Part shown: positions 1 through 9,452 of the stretch, piece after piece | How positions within the stretch are numbered: the stretch's first letter is position 1 | Layout: the number at the start of each line of letters is the position of its first letter | Assembly: GCF_002261185.1 (NCBI RefSeq) | Contig: NZ_NEVQ01000012.1 | Span: 310,001 to 374,000, forward strand | DNA from: Bordetella genomosp. 4 | Lineage (GTDB): Bacteria > Pseudomonadota > Gammaproteobacteria > Burkholderiales > Burkholderiaceae_B | Reading direction: 5' to 3' | DNA length: 64,000 nt | Notes under the pieces: generated by a model | What the model was told of the DNA's origin: nothing | The model's input: the letters and a program-made list of their open reading frames with translations, nothing else | Database searches by the model: none | Made by a program: the position numbers and the translations under genes

Positions 1-1
1 T

Positions 2-340
2 GATTTCATTACTTTCGAATATTGCATGCTGGATGGTGTCAACGACACCGACCAACATGCCAAGGCGCTCATTCAGGTGGCGCGGCAGGTCCGCTGCAAA
101 CTCAACCTGATTCCCTTTAATCCGTTTCCGGCCTCTGGCCTCAAGCGTTCGCCCTCGGCGCGGGTCAAGGTCTTTGCCCAGCGCCTCATGGATGCCGGTA
201 TTGTGACGACGGTACGCAAGACGCGTGGCGACGATATCGATGCGGCCTGTGGACAATTGGCTGGCGAGGTTCGCGATCGTACACGTGTCGCCCAGCGTAA
301 TGCCGGGCGGACCATACCCATTGCACAGGTGCAGGCATGA
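2..340 (+). CDS. rlmN: RlmN, dual-specificity 23S rRNA/tRNA adenine-C2 methyltransferase (3' end only)
   Basis: This is the C-terminal part of the radical-SAM enzyme that methylates A2503 of 23S rRNA and A37 of some tRNAs; the start lies before the window. The frame is open from base 2. The C-terminal signature [17 protein letters not shown] is visible, and its Cys (codon 248-250) is the residue that forms the covalent methyl-transfer intermediate in this family. The CxxxCxxC iron-sulfur motif is outside the window. The stop overlaps the next start (ATGA at 337-340), so the two genes are translationally coupled. The identification is firm, but the gene is incomplete. Confidence 0.95.
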   Translation, partial: DFITFEYCMLDGVNDTDQHAKALIQVARQVRCKLNLIPFNPFPASGLKRSPSARVKVFAQRLMDAGIVTTVRKTRGDDIDAACGQLAGEVRDRTRVAQRNAGRTIPIAQVQA

Positions 341-849
341 CGCAGGAGCTCAACGCGGCGGCGCTTTCCAAGGAATCGGCAACTCCGGCCCAGCCAGCGA
401 ATGCTGGCACGACGGCTACCGTTGGCCAGGCTCTAAAGGACTTGCGCGTCGCAAAGGGCTGGTCTCTAGAGGACGTGTCGAGCCGCATCAAGTTCGCCCC
501 GCGCCAGATCCAGGCACTGGAGGGCGAGCAGTGGGACAAATTGCCCAAAGGTGTTTCGCTGCGCGGATTGGTTCGCAGCTATGCGCGATTGCTCGATACT
601 GACCCGGCAGCGATCGTCTCTTCAGTGGAAAGCCAGGTCGGCGCATTGAGCTCGCCAGGGTCCGTTCACCGGGTATCGCGTACGATTCCTGTGGCAGTCA
701 GTGGACACAGCGATAGCCGCAGCTCCGTGCCATGGGGATGGCTGTTGGTGATTGTCGTACTGTTGGCAGTGTTGGGCGGCTATGCTTTCTGGCAAGGCTG
801 GCTCCCTGCCGATTGGCTGCCGTCCTGGCTGTCCGGTGCAAAACCGTAA
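337..849 (+). CDS. RodZ-like helix-turn-helix membrane protein
   Basis: A 170-residue protein with an HTH_25-type helix-turn-helix at about residues 30-95 ([20 protein letters not shown], then a [15 protein letters not shown] segment) and one membrane helix near residues 130-152 ([20 protein letters not shown]). RodZ proteins link MreB filaments to the membrane and help set cell shape. Many are over 300 residues with a periplasmic beta domain; here only about 18 residues follow the membrane helix, so this is a short form. The position between rlmN and ispG is the standard place for rodZ in proteobacteria, which supports the call. It overlaps rlmN by 4 bases. Confidence 0.85.
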   Translation: MTQELNAAALSKESATPAQPANAGTTATVGQALKDLRVAKGWSLEDVSSRIKFAPRQIQALEGEQWDKLPKGVSLRGLVRSYARLLDTDPAAIVSSVESQVGALSSPGSVHRVSRTIPVAVSGHSDSRSSVPWGWLLVIVVLLAVLGGYAFWQGWLPADWLPSWLSGAKP

Positions 850-861
850 TTCAATATACGC

Positions 862-2148
862 ATGCAAGAGTTGTCTTTGCCCTGCCAAGATGCCCCGCCT
901 CCAGAAGTCGGCGCAGCCTCACGCCGCCCGACTCGCTCGGTTGCCGTGAAATGGGGCGAACGCGTTGTCCATATCGGGGGCGACGCCCCGGTCGTGGTCC
1001 AGTCCATGACCAATACGGATACCGCGGATCCCATTGCAACGGCCATTCAGGTAAAAGAGCTGGCGCTGGCCGGGTCCGAGATGGTGCGTATCACGGTCAA
1101 CACGCCTGAGGCGGCCCGTGAGGTCATCGCCATCCGCGAGCAGTTGGACCGCATGGGGGTATCGGTGCCGCTGGTGGGGGACTTCCACTACAACGGCCAC
1201 AAGCTGCTGACCCAGTTCCCCGATTGCGCGCAAGCCCTGTCAAAGTACCGGATCAACCCCGGCAACATGGGCGGCGGCAAGCGTCGTGACGACAACTTTG
1301 CGCAGATGATCGAAGTCGCCTGCCGCTACGACAAACCGGTGCGCATCGGCGTCAACTGGGGCAGTCTGGATCACGAGCTGATGGCGCGCAAAATGGACGA
1401 AAACAGCCGCCGCACGCAGCCCTGGGAAGCCCAGGCCGTGATGCGCGATGCGCTCGTCGTGTCCGCGATCAGCAACGCCCAGCGCGCCGAGGAGCTCGGC
1501 TTGCGCGGCGATGCCATTATCCTGTCATGCAAGGTCAGCCATGTACAGGATTTGATCGCGGTTTATCGCGATCTGTCCGCGCGCTGCGATTACCCGTTGC
1601 ACTTGGGCCTGACCGAGGCTGGCATGGGCAGCAAGGGCATCGTGGCCTCGACGGCCGCATTGGCGGTCTTGCTGCAACAGGGCATCGGCGACACGATCCG
1701 TATTTCTCTGACTCCTGAACCCGGCGGCGATCGTACGCGCGAGGTCGTGGTCGCGCAGGAAATTCTGCAAACCATGAATCTGCGTGCATTCACGCCGATG
1801 GTGGTGGCGTGCCCTGGTTGCGGCCGCACCAGCAGCACGTTTTTCCAAGAACTGGCCGACAGCATTCAGTCTTATTTGCGTCGCCAGATGCCGGTGTGGC
1901 GCGCCCGTTATCCCGGTGTCGAGAGTATGAACGTCGCCGTGATGGGCTGTGTGGTCAATGGCCCCGGCGAAAGCCGCCATGCGGATATCGGGATCAGTTT
2001 GCCCGGTACGGGCGAGGTGCCTGCCGCCCCGGTGTTCATCGACGGCGAACGGACCGTCACCCTCAAGGGTGATCGCATCGCCGAAGAATTCCAGACCATT
2101 GTCGAAGACTACGTCGCGCGCCGTTACGGTGCGCAGGCCACTCATTAA
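862..2148 (+). CDS. ispG: IspG, 4-hydroxy-3-methylbut-2-en-1-yl diphosphate synthase
   Basis: Iron-sulfur enzyme of the non-mevalonate (MEP) isoprenoid pathway. It reductively opens methylerythritol cyclodiphosphate to HMBPP. The 428-residue protein has the N-terminal TIM-barrel sequence ([14 protein letters not shown]) and the C-terminal [4Fe-4S] motifs CPGCGRTSS and [10 protein letters not shown]. The length fits the longer form of many Gram-negatives. The ATG at 862 has a poor ribosome site, but no better in-frame start precedes the conserved region. It follows the rodZ-like gene by 12 bases and is probably in the same operon. Confidence 0.97.
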   Translation: MQELSLPCQDAPPPEVGAASRRPTRSVAVKWGERVVHIGGDAPVVVQSMTNTDTADPIATAIQVKELALAGSEMVRITVNTPEAAREVIAIREQLDRMGVSVPLVGDFHYNGHKLLTQFPDCAQALSKYRINPGNMGGGKRRDDNFAQMIEVACRYDKPVRIGVNWGSLDHELMARKMDENSRRTQPWEAQAVMRDALVVSAISNAQRAEELGLRGDAIILSCKVSHVQDLIAVYRDLSARCDYPLHLGLTEAGMGSKGIVASTAALAVLLQQGIGDTIRISLTPEPGGDRTREVVVAQEILQTMNLRAFTPMVVACPGCGRTSSTFFQELADSIQSYLRRQMPVWRARYPGVESMNVAVMGCVVNGPGESRHADIGISLPGTGEVPAAPVFIDGERTVTLKGDRIAEEFQTIVEDYVARRYGAQATH

Positions 2149-2168
2149 AAGAAAGGGCTGAGCCGTCA

Positions 2169-2193
2169 GGCGGATCGCATGGTGCGATTCGCC
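2169..2193 (+). promoter_or_regulatory. Hairpin just before the hisS start
   Basis: An 11-bp stem (GGCGGATCGCA at 2169-2179 with TGCGATTCGCC at 2183-2193, one G-T pair) with a TGG loop ends 5 bases before the hisS ATG. No clear Shine-Dalgarno sequence is left outside it. It could limit ribosome access to hisS; that role is inference. Confidence 0.45.
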
Positions 2194-2198
2194 GCGGC

Positions 2199-3488
2199 AT
2201 GATGAAGATGACGCAAGCGTTCCAGAAAGTCGCCGCTATCCGCGGCATGAATGACGTCCTGCCGGCCGATGGCGCGCGGTGGGAGCAATTCGAAGACATC
2301 GTGCGTGGCTGGTTGCGCAGCTATGGCTATCGCAATGTGCGCACGCCTGTGCTCGAGCATACGCGTCTGTTTACGCGCGGCATCGGCGAGGTCACTGACA
2401 TCGTCGAAAAAGAGATGTACACCTTTACCGATGCGCTGAACGGCGAATCGCTCACCATGCGTCCCGAGATGACCGCTGGCGTGGTGCGCGCCACGATCGA
2501 GCACAACCTGCTATACGACCGTCCGCAACGGGTGTACAGCATCGGCCCGGTGTTTCGTCACGAGCGTCCGCAACGCGGCCGTTATCGCCAGTTTCATCAG
2601 ATCGACGTTGAAGCACTGGGCTTTGCCGGCCCAGATGTCGATGCCGAACTCATCATCATGTTGGCTCGCCTGTGGAAACAACTGGGGCTGACGGACGTGC
2701 GCCTGGAGCTCAATTCTCTGGGGCAACCCGCCGAGCGTGCCGCCCATCGCGCCGCATTGATCGCGCACTTGGAACAGCATCGTGACGTGCTCGACGAGGA
2801 TGGCCTGCGCCGCATGTACAGCAACCCGCTGCGCGTCCTGGATACAAAAAATCCCGCCATGCAGGCGATGGCCGACAGCGCGCCCCGTTTGTTTGACTTC
2901 CTGGGCGAGGAATCGCGCGCTCATTTTGACGGCTTGTGCCAATTGCTGGCGGATGCGGGCATTGAATACCGCCTTAATCCTCGCCTGGTGCGCGGCCTCG
3001 ATTACTACAACTCGACCGTTTTTGAATGGGTTACCGATCGCCTGGGTTCGCAAGGCACTGTGTGCGGCGGCGGCCGCTATGACGGTCTGATCGAATTGCT
3101 GGGTGGCAAGCCCGCGCCAGCCGTAGGCTTTGCGATTGGCATGGAACGTCTCCTGGACCTCTGGGAACAAAGCGCGCCAGCGGCTGCCACAACAGAATGT
3201 GACGTTTATGTCGTTCACCAAGGCGAACAGGCTCAACGCCTGGCGGCGCGCGTGGGCGAGCAATTGCGCGATGCCGGGTTTTCCGTCATCGTGCATGCCG
3301 GATCGGCCAGTTTCAAGTCGCAATTCAAGCGGGCTGATGCCAGTGGTGCTCGAGTTGCGGTTATTCTTGGCACCGACGAAGTCGCCTCGCAGACGGCCAG
3401 CGTCAAGTTCCTGCGTGCCGATGCCGCCAACGAGGCGGCTCAGCAGCAGGTCCCGCTGGACCGCTTGGCGGATGTTTTGAAATCCTAG
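2199..3488 (+). CDS. hisS: HisS, histidyl-tRNA synthetase
   Basis: Class II aminoacyl-tRNA synthetase that charges tRNA-His. The 429-residue length is usual for bacteria. Motif 2 ([20 protein letters not shown]), the histidine-specific loop [15 protein letters not shown] and the motif [14 protein letters not shown] are intact, and a C-terminal anticodon-binding domain follows (from about residue 330, CDVYVVHQG). Several ATGs lie close together at the start (2199, 2202, 2208); the first is reported. The gene sits between ispG and yfgM, the common proteobacterial order. Confidence 0.97.
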   Translation: MMKMTQAFQKVAAIRGMNDVLPADGARWEQFEDIVRGWLRSYGYRNVRTPVLEHTRLFTRGIGEVTDIVEKEMYTFTDALNGESLTMRPEMTAGVVRATIEHNLLYDRPQRVYSIGPVFRHERPQRGRYRQFHQIDVEALGFAGPDVDAELIIMLARLWKQLGLTDVRLELNSLGQPAERAAHRAALIAHLEQHRDVLDEDGLRRMYSNPLRVLDTKNPAMQAMADSAPRLFDFLGEESRAHFDGLCQLLADAGIEYRLNPRLVRGLDYYNSTVFEWVTDRLGSQGTVCGGGRYDGLIELLGGKPAPAVGFAIGMERLLDLWEQSAPAAATTECDVYVVHQGEQAQRLAARVGEQLRDAGFSVIVHAGSASFKSQFKRADASGARVAVILGTDEVASQTASVKFLRADAANEAAQQQVPLDRLADVLKS

Positions 3489-3495
3489 GGTAAGC

Positions 3496-4134
3496 ATGGC
3501 ATACGATCTCGAAGAACAGGAACAACTCGACGCGCTCAAGGCGTGGTGGGCGCGCTATGGCACGCTAATCATGGCATTGGTGACCATCGCCGTGCTCGCA
3601 TGGGGCGGCTGGTGGGGCTGGAAGGCCTATCAAAACCATCGCGCCAATCAGGCGATGGGCTACTTCGAAGCCCTCGAAGACGCCGCTCGTCTGGGCAGTA
3701 CCGATTCTGCGGTGCGCATCAAGGCCGCTATCTCGACCTTGCGCGACGATTACGCAGCCACGGGGTATGCCGCGCGCGGAGCGCTGGTCGCTGCTCAGGC
3801 GCTTGCCCAACAAAAGGACCTGGATGGCGCGCGCCAACAGCTCGAATGGCTGGCCTCGCAGTCCAAGCATCCGGCTCTGCAGCCTGTGGCGCGTGAGCGT
3901 CTGGCAGGACTGCTGCTGGATCAGAAACAGTACGATGCCGCCTTGGCGCAATTGAACAATCCGCCGGCGGCATTCGCGACGCTTTATGCGGACCGTCGCG
4001 GCGATATCCTGGCCGCTCAAGGCAAGCCCGAGGAGGCTCGCAAGGCCTGGCAAACCGCTCTGGATGGGCTGAGCGCTGCCGATCCTCTGCGTCAAGCCGT
4101 GCAACTGAAACTGGACGCTCTCAGCGGAGCATGA
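3496..4134 (+). CDS. YfgM-family tetratricopeptide membrane protein
   Basis: A 212-residue protein with a short cytoplasmic N-terminus (YDLEEQEQLDALKAWWARYG), one membrane helix at about residues 22-45 and a periplasmic helical-repeat domain. In the family, YfgM is an ancillary chaperone at the Sec translocon that works with PpiD. The position between hisS and bamB is the conserved place for this gene. A ribosome site (AGGGTAAGC) precedes the ATG. bamB follows after 4 bases, which indicates one operon. Confidence 0.9.
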   Translation: MAYDLEEQEQLDALKAWWARYGTLIMALVTIAVLAWGGWWGWKAYQNHRANQAMGYFEALEDAARLGSTDSAVRIKAAISTLRDDYAATGYAARGALVAAQALAQQKDLDGARQQLEWLASQSKHPALQPVARERLAGLLLDQKQYDAALAQLNNPPAAFATLYADRRGDILAAQGKPEEARKAWQTALDGLSAADPLRQAVQLKLDALSGA

Positions 4135-4138
4135 ACGT

Positions 4139-5287
4139 ATGACTATTTTCCGTTTTCACCGAGCAGTGCGTAGTGCTGCGCTTGCCGCGGGCTTGTTGGT
4201 TTTGGCCGGTTGTGCCAGTGATGATGCTCGTTACGAGCCCGCGCCATTGACCGAGTATTCAGCGGGGATGTCTGTACGCTCGGTGTGGTCGACGTCTATC
4301 GGTAGCGGTTCGGGTCTGGGATTCGTGCCTGCCGTAGTGGGGGATTCGGTCTATGCCGCAACGCCCGACGGATCTGTTGCCAAGGTAGAGCTCTCGAGCG
4401 GGAAAATCCTCTGGAAAGCCGACGCGGACACCAAGCTCTCTGCAGGCCCGGGCAGCGATGGATCGACCACGGTCGTGGCCTCGCCGCTGGGCCAGATCAT
4501 CGCGTTTGATGACACGGGCAAGGTCAAATGGAAGGCTCAGGCCAGCAGCGACGTCGATATCGCGCCGGTGGTGGGATATGGCGCCGTAGTAGTCCGCAGC
4601 GGCGACTATCGGATTCAAGCCTACAACATCGAAACAGGCGAGCGCCTCTGGAGCTTGCAACGTCCAGGTCCCGCCTTGGCGCTGCGCAGCACTGCGCAGA
4701 TGGTCATGGCCGAAGGGCTGGTCATCACCGGCTTGCCTGGCGGCAAGTTGCTGGCCATCAACGTGGGCAGCGGCAACGTTCAATGGGAAGGCACCGTGGC
4801 TACGCCGCGCGGATCGAGCGATCTCGAACGTCTGACCGACGTCGTCGGGTCGCCGCGTTTGGCCGGTCCTTTGCTCTGCGCAGTCGCATACCAGGGCCGT
4901 ATCGTGTGCTTTAACGTCAGCCAGGGCGGCCGCCCCATGTGGGCCAAAGACTTCTCCAGCGCCAGCGGCATGACGGTGGATAGCCAGTTTGCCTATGCGC
5001 CGGACCAAAACAGCGTCATGAACGCCTTTGCGCTCGAGAACGGCAACAATGTCTGGAAACAGGCCGCGCTGAAAAACCGCAAGCTGACCGCGCCTGCCGC
5101 GTTGGGCGGGGCGGTGGCGGTGGGCGATCTGGATGGTTACGTGCATTTCCTGTCCAGCAGTGACGGCAGCTTGCTGGCGCGGCTGTCGGTCGGGGGCGGC
5201 GCCATCCTCTCGCCTGTGCAGTCCACGTCTGCCGGCGTGCTGGTTCAAACCGGCAATGGCAATCTTGTGCTGCTTGGCACCAACTAA
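4139..5287 (+). CDS. bamB: BamB, outer-membrane protein assembly lipoprotein
   Basis: A 382-residue beta-propeller lipoprotein of the BAM complex, which folds proteins into the outer membrane. The signal peptide ends in the lipobox LLVLAGC (lipidated Cys25), with Ala-Ser-Asp after the Cys. Repeated PQQ-like blade motifs such as GKILWKADADTKL, GERLWSLQRPG and GNVQWEGTV run through the mature protein. Length and position between yfgM and der match the family. Confidence 0.95.
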   Translation: MTIFRFHRAVRSAALAAGLLVLAGCASDDARYEPAPLTEYSAGMSVRSVWSTSIGSGSGLGFVPAVVGDSVYAATPDGSVAKVELSSGKILWKADADTKLSAGPGSDGSTTVVASPLGQIIAFDDTGKVKWKAQASSDVDIAPVVGYGAVVVRSGDYRIQAYNIETGERLWSLQRPGPALALRSTAQMVMAEGLVITGLPGGKLLAINVGSGNVQWEGTVATPRGSSDLERLTDVVGSPRLAGPLLCAVAYQGRIVCFNVSQGGRPMWAKDFSSASGMTVDSQFAYAPDQNSVMNAFALENGNNVWKQAALKNRKLTAPAALGGAVAVGDLDGYVHFLSSSDGSLLARLSVGGGAILSPVQSTSAGVLVQTGNGNLVLLGTN

Positions 5288-5308
5288 TTTTTATCTTTTG
5301 GCTCAATC

Positions 5309-6664
5309 GTGTCCTTCAAGCCCGTCGTCGCTCTGGTCGGTCGCCCCAATGTGGGCAAGTCGACCCTCTTTAACCGCCTGACGCGTTCTCGCGCGGCGCT
5401 GGTTGCCGATTACTCCGGCTTGACGCGCGATCGCCATTACGGTGAGGGCAGGGTCGGCGACATCCCGTTCATCGTCATTGACACCGGTGGTTTCGAGCCC
5501 GTCGCGAAAACCGGCATTCTGCGTGAGATGGCGCGTCAGACGAGCCAAGCCATTGCCGAAGCCGATGTAGTGGTATTCCTCGTCGATGCGCGCGCTGGCG
5601 TGAACGCGCATGATCACGAGATTGCTCAACTGCTGCGTAAATCCGGCCAACAACGCGTGGTGCTGGCCGTCAACAAGGCCGAAGGCATGGGCGTTGGTAA
5701 CGCCACCAGCGAGTTTCACGAGCTGGGGCTGGGCACGCCACATCCCATCTCGGCGGCTCATGGTGACGGGATCGTTGATCTGATCGAATTGGCATTGCGG
5801 GATCTGGTCGAGCCTGAGTCCGAAGCTGAACCGGCCGATGGGGAATTGCCCCCCGACCATCGCATCAAGCTCGCCATTGTCGGCCGGCCCAATGTGGGCA
5901 AGTCCACCTTGATCAACACGTTGATGGGCGAAGACCGCGTCATCGCGTTTGACATGCCGGGTACGACACGCGACGCGATCGAAATCGACTTCGAGCGAGA
6001 CGGCCGTAAATACACCTTGATCGATACCGCGGGCTTGCGCCGCCGCGGCAAGGTCTTCGAAGCCGTCGAAAAATTTTCGGTCATCAAGACCCTGCAGGCC
6101 ATCGAGGCCAGCAATGTGGTGCTCTTGGTATTGGACGCCCAGACCGAGGTGTCAGAGCAAGACGCGCACATTGCCGGGTTTGTGCTGGAAACAGGCCGTG
6201 CGGTCGTTGTGGCGATCAACAAGTGGGATGGCCTGGATATCGATCAGCGCGAGCGTATTGAGCGCGAATACAATCGCAAGCTGCGATTCTTGTCCTTCGC
6301 GCCGACGCACACTATTTCTGCTCTGAAAGGCCAGGGCATCAAGCCCTTGCTCAAATCCGTGGTGGGCGCACACGCCGCAGCCTTTGCAAAATTATCGACG
6401 CCCAAGCTCACGCGTGAGTTGCAGGCCGCTGTGGAGCAACAGCCGCCTCCGCGCAAGGGTATTTTCCGGCCCAAGATGCGCTACGCCCACCAAGGCGGAC
6501 AAAATCCCCCGCTGGTGGTGATTCACGGCAACGCGCTCGATGCCATTCCGGATTCCTATCGCCGCTATCTGGAAACCCGCTTTCGCGAGGCGTTCAAGCT
6601 CGCGGGCACGCCGCTGCGTATCGAATTCAAATCCTCGCACAATCCTTACACGCAGGAAAATTGA
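5309..6664 (+). CDS. der: Der (EngA), tandem GTPase for 50S ribosome assembly
   Basis: Essential ribosome-assembly factor with two GTPase domains in tandem. Both P-loops are present ([13 protein letters not shown] near residue 10 and [13 protein letters not shown] near residue 190), as are the G3 motifs DTGGF and DTAGL and the G4 motifs NKAE and NKWD. A C-terminal KH-like domain follows (about residues 360-451). The start codon is GTG at 5309. The stop overlaps the start region of hisC (TTGA, 6661-6664). Confidence 0.97.
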   Translation: MSFKPVVALVGRPNVGKSTLFNRLTRSRAALVADYSGLTRDRHYGEGRVGDIPFIVIDTGGFEPVAKTGILREMARQTSQAIAEADVVVFLVDARAGVNAHDHEIAQLLRKSGQQRVVLAVNKAEGMGVGNATSEFHELGLGTPHPISAAHGDGIVDLIELALRDLVEPESEAEPADGELPPDHRIKLAIVGRPNVGKSTLINTLMGEDRVIAFDMPGTTRDAIEIDFERDGRKYTLIDTAGLRRRGKVFEAVEKFSVIKTLQAIEASNVVLLVLDAQTEVSEQDAHIAGFVLETGRAVVVAINKWDGLDIDQRERIEREYNRKLRFLSFAPTHTISALKGQGIKPLLKSVVGAHAAAFAKLSTPKLTRELQAAVEQQPPPRKGIFRPKMRYAHQGGQNPPLVVIHGNALDAIPDSYRRYLETRFREAFKLAGTPLRIEFKSSHNPYTQEN

Positions 6665-6666
6665 GC

Positions 6667-7737
6667 ATGAGTCGCTTTTGGAGTCCCGTCGTCGGCGAAC
6701 TCAGTCCGTACGTGCCGGGCGAGCAGCCCAAGTTACAGGATCTGGTCAAGCTCAATACCAACGAACATCCGCTGGGGCCTTCACCCAAGGCGCTGCAGGC
6801 CATGCAGGCCGCTTGCAACGACAGCCTGAAGCTCTATCCAGACCCAGGTTCGGAACGGCTGCGCCGCGCCGTTGCCGCTCATCATCAAGTGCAGCCGGAT
6901 CAGGTCTTCGTAGGCAACGGATCCGATGAAATTCTGGCGCACACCTTTCAAGCCCTGCTCAAGCATGACGGCCCGCTGCTGTTTCCAGATATCACGTACA
7001 GTTTTTATCCCGTGTATTGCGGCCTGTACCAGATCGCCTATCAGCCCGTACCGTTAAAAGACGATTTCAGCATCGATGTGCAGGACTACTTGCCATCGGC
7101 AGGCCGGCAGGCAGGCGGGATCATTTTCCCGAATCCGAACGCCCCGACGGGCCGGGCGCTGCCGCTGTCCGATATCGAGCGTATCGTTGCGGCCAACCCC
7201 GATATCGTCGTCGTCATCGACGAGGCTTATGTCGATTTCGGTGCAGAATCCGCTGCAAGCCTTATTTCCCGTTATGAAAACCTGCTGGTCATCCAGACCT
7301 TGTCCAAATCCCGTTCGTTGGCGGGGTTGCGGGTTGGGTACGCAGTCGGTAGCCGGGTATTGATCGAGGCGCTCGAGCGGGTCAAAAACAGCTTCAATTC
7401 CTATCCGATCGATCGTCTCGCCGAGGCGGGTGCTGTGGCCTCCATCGAGGACACGGACTATTTCGAACACGCGTGCCAATTCGTGATTGCCACGCGCACG
7501 GCCCTGGTCAGTCAGTTACAGGCCCTCGGGTTCGAGGTCTTGCCCTCGGCGGCCAATTTCGTATTTGCCCGCCATCCCGGGCACGATGGCGCCGCCTTGG
7601 CGGCTGCATTGCGCGAACGCAGTATTATTGTGCGTCACTTCAAACAGGCCCGCATCGATCAGTTTTTACGTATTACCGTTGGAACTGAGTCGCAATGCGC
7701 GCGTCTGATAGAAACCCTCAAGGCCATTTTGGCCTGA
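6667..7737 (+). CDS. hisC: HisC, histidinol-phosphate aminotransferase
   Basis: PLP-dependent fold-type I aminotransferase of histidine biosynthesis. It converts imidazole acetol-phosphate to histidinol-phosphate. Visible are the substrate segment [18 protein letters not shown], the nucleotide-binding [11 protein letters not shown], the Asp segment [11 protein letters not shown] and the PLP-lysine segment [16 protein letters not shown]. The ATG at 6667 is preferred; an in-frame TTG at 6661 overlaps the der stop. This family overlaps aromatic aminotransferases, so a second specificity is possible. hisC between der and hfq lies outside any his operon. Confidence 0.9.
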   Translation: MSRFWSPVVGELSPYVPGEQPKLQDLVKLNTNEHPLGPSPKALQAMQAACNDSLKLYPDPGSERLRRAVAAHHQVQPDQVFVGNGSDEILAHTFQALLKHDGPLLFPDITYSFYPVYCGLYQIAYQPVPLKDDFSIDVQDYLPSAGRQAGGIIFPNPNAPTGRALPLSDIERIVAANPDIVVVIDEAYVDFGAESAASLISRYENLLVIQTLSKSRSLAGLRVGYAVGSRVLIEALERVKNSFNSYPIDRLAEAGAVASIEDTDYFEHACQFVIATRTALVSQLQALGFEVLPSAANFVFARHPGHDGAALAAALRERSIIVRHFKQARIDQFLRITVGTESQCARLIETLKAILA

Positions 7738-7741
7738 GGAT

Positions 7742-7763
7742 CGGGGCAAGGCGACTTGCCCCG
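7742..7763 (+). other. Hairpin after hisC without a T-run
   Basis: A perfect 9-bp stem (CGGGGCAAG with CTTGCCCCG) and a GCGA tetraloop lie directly after the hisC stop. It is not followed by a run of T, so it may be an RNA 3'-end stabiliser or a Rho-linked structure rather than an intrinsic terminator. Confidence 0.5.
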
Positions 7764-7835
7764 GCATTAATAAGTCAGACACCTTATGAAAGAATTTGCT
7801 CCGCAAGGCAAGTGGCACGGCCCCGGAAAACCTTG

Positions 7836-7841
7836 TAGAGT
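7836..7841 (+). promoter_or_regulatory. Possible -10 element for hfq
   Basis: TAGAGT lies 51 bases before the hfq ATG, with TGGCAC 17 bases upstream as a poor -35. This is weak evidence, but an independent hfq promoter after the hisC hairpin would be expected. Confidence 0.3.
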
Positions 7842-7892
7842 ACACATTTCGGCGTCTGCCACCACTCAAAACAAACAAATGGAGCCTGGCCA

Positions 7893-8129
7893 ATGAGCAA
7901 TAAAGGGCAAACTCTGCAAGATCCGTTTTTAAACACGCTGCGCAAAGAACACGTACCTGTGTCGATCTATCTGGTAAACGGTATCAAGCTTCAAGGGCAA
8001 ATCGAGTCGTTCGACCAATATGTCGTCTTGCTGCGCAATACCGTGACGCAAATGGTGTACAAGCACGCCATTTCCACCGTCGTTCCCGCTCGCGCTGTCA
8101 ACTTTCAGGTGGATGTTCCCGCTGAATAA
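7893..8129 (+). CDS. hfq: Hfq, RNA-binding chaperone
   Basis: A 78-residue Sm-like protein that forms hexamers and pairs small RNAs with mRNAs. The proximal-face Sm1 sequence ([20 protein letters not shown]) and the Sm2 signature VYKHAIST are complete. The tail after the Sm core is short, as in many betaproteobacteria. The start has a good ribosome site (GGAG, 7880-7883). hflX-hflK-hflC follow, the classical hfq neighbourhood. Confidence 0.98.
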   Translation: MSNKGQTLQDPFLNTLRKEHVPVSIYLVNGIKLQGQIESFDQYVVLLRNTVTQMVYKHAISTVVPARAVNFQVDVPAE

Positions 8130-8156
8130 TCGTCAAGCTCCAGCTGTACCTTTTTT

Positions 8157-8190
8157 TGCCCGCCGCACGGATCGTGTCGGCGGGCATTTT
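8157..8190 (+). terminator. Intrinsic terminator after hfq
   Basis: A 9-bp stem TGCCCGCCG (8157-8165) with CGGCGGGCA (8178-8186) is followed by TTTT; a CAC/GTG pair lies inside the loop. It separates hfq from hflX, about 155 bases downstream. Confidence 0.8.
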
Positions 8191-8345
8191 CGCTGTGGTG
8201 GGGAACGTTTTCATGTCGCCCAGCATGTGTCTGCGGGCTATTCCAGCCGCAGGCACAGTGTGCACGCCTGTGTGTCACCCGGTACTATCATTAAAAATGC
8301 GCCCATTTGGTGCATCGAACTGCAAGCGCAGCGTGGGGGTAATGT

Positions 8346-9452
8346 ATGCGTGCGCTAATCATCAGCGTTGACCTGGGGAATCCCGATTTCGTCGCGCATG
8401 CCGAAGAATTCGCCATGCTCGCGCGTGGTGCGGGCGCCGAGATCGTTGGCACGGTCACGTCCAGGCGCGATCGGCCCGACGCCAAATTTTTTATCGGCTC
8501 AGGCAAGGTCCAAGAGGCCGTAGCCATGGCGGGCGCCTTGTTGGCGGACATCGTGCTGTTTGATCAGCCGTTATCTCCGGCACAACAACGTAACCTCGAA
8601 CGTGAATTCAATTTACGCGTTGTCGACCGAGTCGCGCTTATTCTCGATATTTTTGCGTTGCGCGCCAAAAGCCACGAAGGCAAGCTGCAGGTCGAGTTGG
8701 CGCAGTTGCAGCATCTGGTCACGCGCCTGACACGGATGTGGACTCACTTGGAACGTCAGCGCGGCGGTATCGGTATGCGCGGGCCGGGCGAATCACAGCT
8801 CGAAATGGACCGCCGCATGATCGGCGCCAAAGTCAAAATGCTGCGAGAGCGGCTCGACCGCGTCGAGCGTCAGCGAGTGACGCAGCGCCGCGCCCGGGCG
8901 CGAGGCGGGGCGCTTTCCGTCTCGCTGGTGGGCTATACCAACGCCGGCAAGTCGACGCTCTTCAATGCTCTGACGCGGGCAGGGGCCTACGCCGCCGACC
9001 AATTGTTCGCTACGCTAGACACCACCACCCGCCGCATCTGGATCGAGGGCACCGGGTCGGTAGTGTTGTCCGATACGGTCGGATTCATCCGCGATTTGCC
9101 GCCGAATTTGATTGCCGCCTTCCGGGCAACGCTGGAGGAAACCATCCACGCTGACGTATTGCTGCATGTTGTCGACGCGGCCAGTCCGCAGCGTGATGAG
9201 CAGATCGCCGAGGTCAATAAAGTCCTGACCGAAATCGGCGCGGGATCCATTCCTACCATCATGGTGCACAACAAGATTGACCGGGCCGGTCTTGAGCCGC
9301 GGATCGAGCGCGACGCCCGTGGTACGATTGCGCGAGTGTTCGTAAGCGCTACCGAGCGCGCCGGTCTGGAAGCGTTGCGCGGGGCAATTGCGGAGATCGG
9401 TCAGATCGTGGGAAACAATGCCTCGAATTACCAAACTATTCAATCTGAATGA
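8346..9452 (+). CDS. hflX: HflX, ribosome-associated GTPase
   Basis: GTPase that splits stalled or heat-damaged 70S ribosomes. The N-terminal HflX domain includes the glycine-rich segment RGGIGMRGPGESQLEMDRR, followed by a long helix (MLRERLDRVERQRVTQRRAR) and a G domain with P-loop GYTNAGKSTLFN, G3 DTVGF and G4 HNKID. The 368-residue length is normal. The last 35 bases overlap hflK in another frame. Confidence 0.95.
   Translation: MRALIISVDLGNPDFVAHAEEFAMLARGAGAEIVGTVTSRRDRPDAKFFIGSGKVQEAVAMAGALLADIVLFDQPLSPAQQRNLEREFNLRVVDRVALILDIFALRAKSHEGKLQVELAQLQHLVTRLTRMWTHLERQRGGIGMRGPGESQLEMDRRMIGAKVKMLRERLDRVERQRVTQRRARARGGALSVSLVGYTNAGKSTLFNALTRAGAYAADQLFATLDTTTRRIWIEGTGSVVLSDTVGFIRDLPPNLIAAFRATLEETIHADVLLHVVDAASPQRDEQIAEVNKVLTEIGAGSIPTIMVHNKIDRAGLEPRIERDARGTIARVFVSATERAGLEALRGAIAEIGQIVGNNASNYQTIQSE

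Noticed and set aside
7813-7828. TGGCACGG upstream of hfq as a sigma-54 promoter
   Set aside because: The -24-like half is good, but the required GC at -12 is absent (GG at that spacing).
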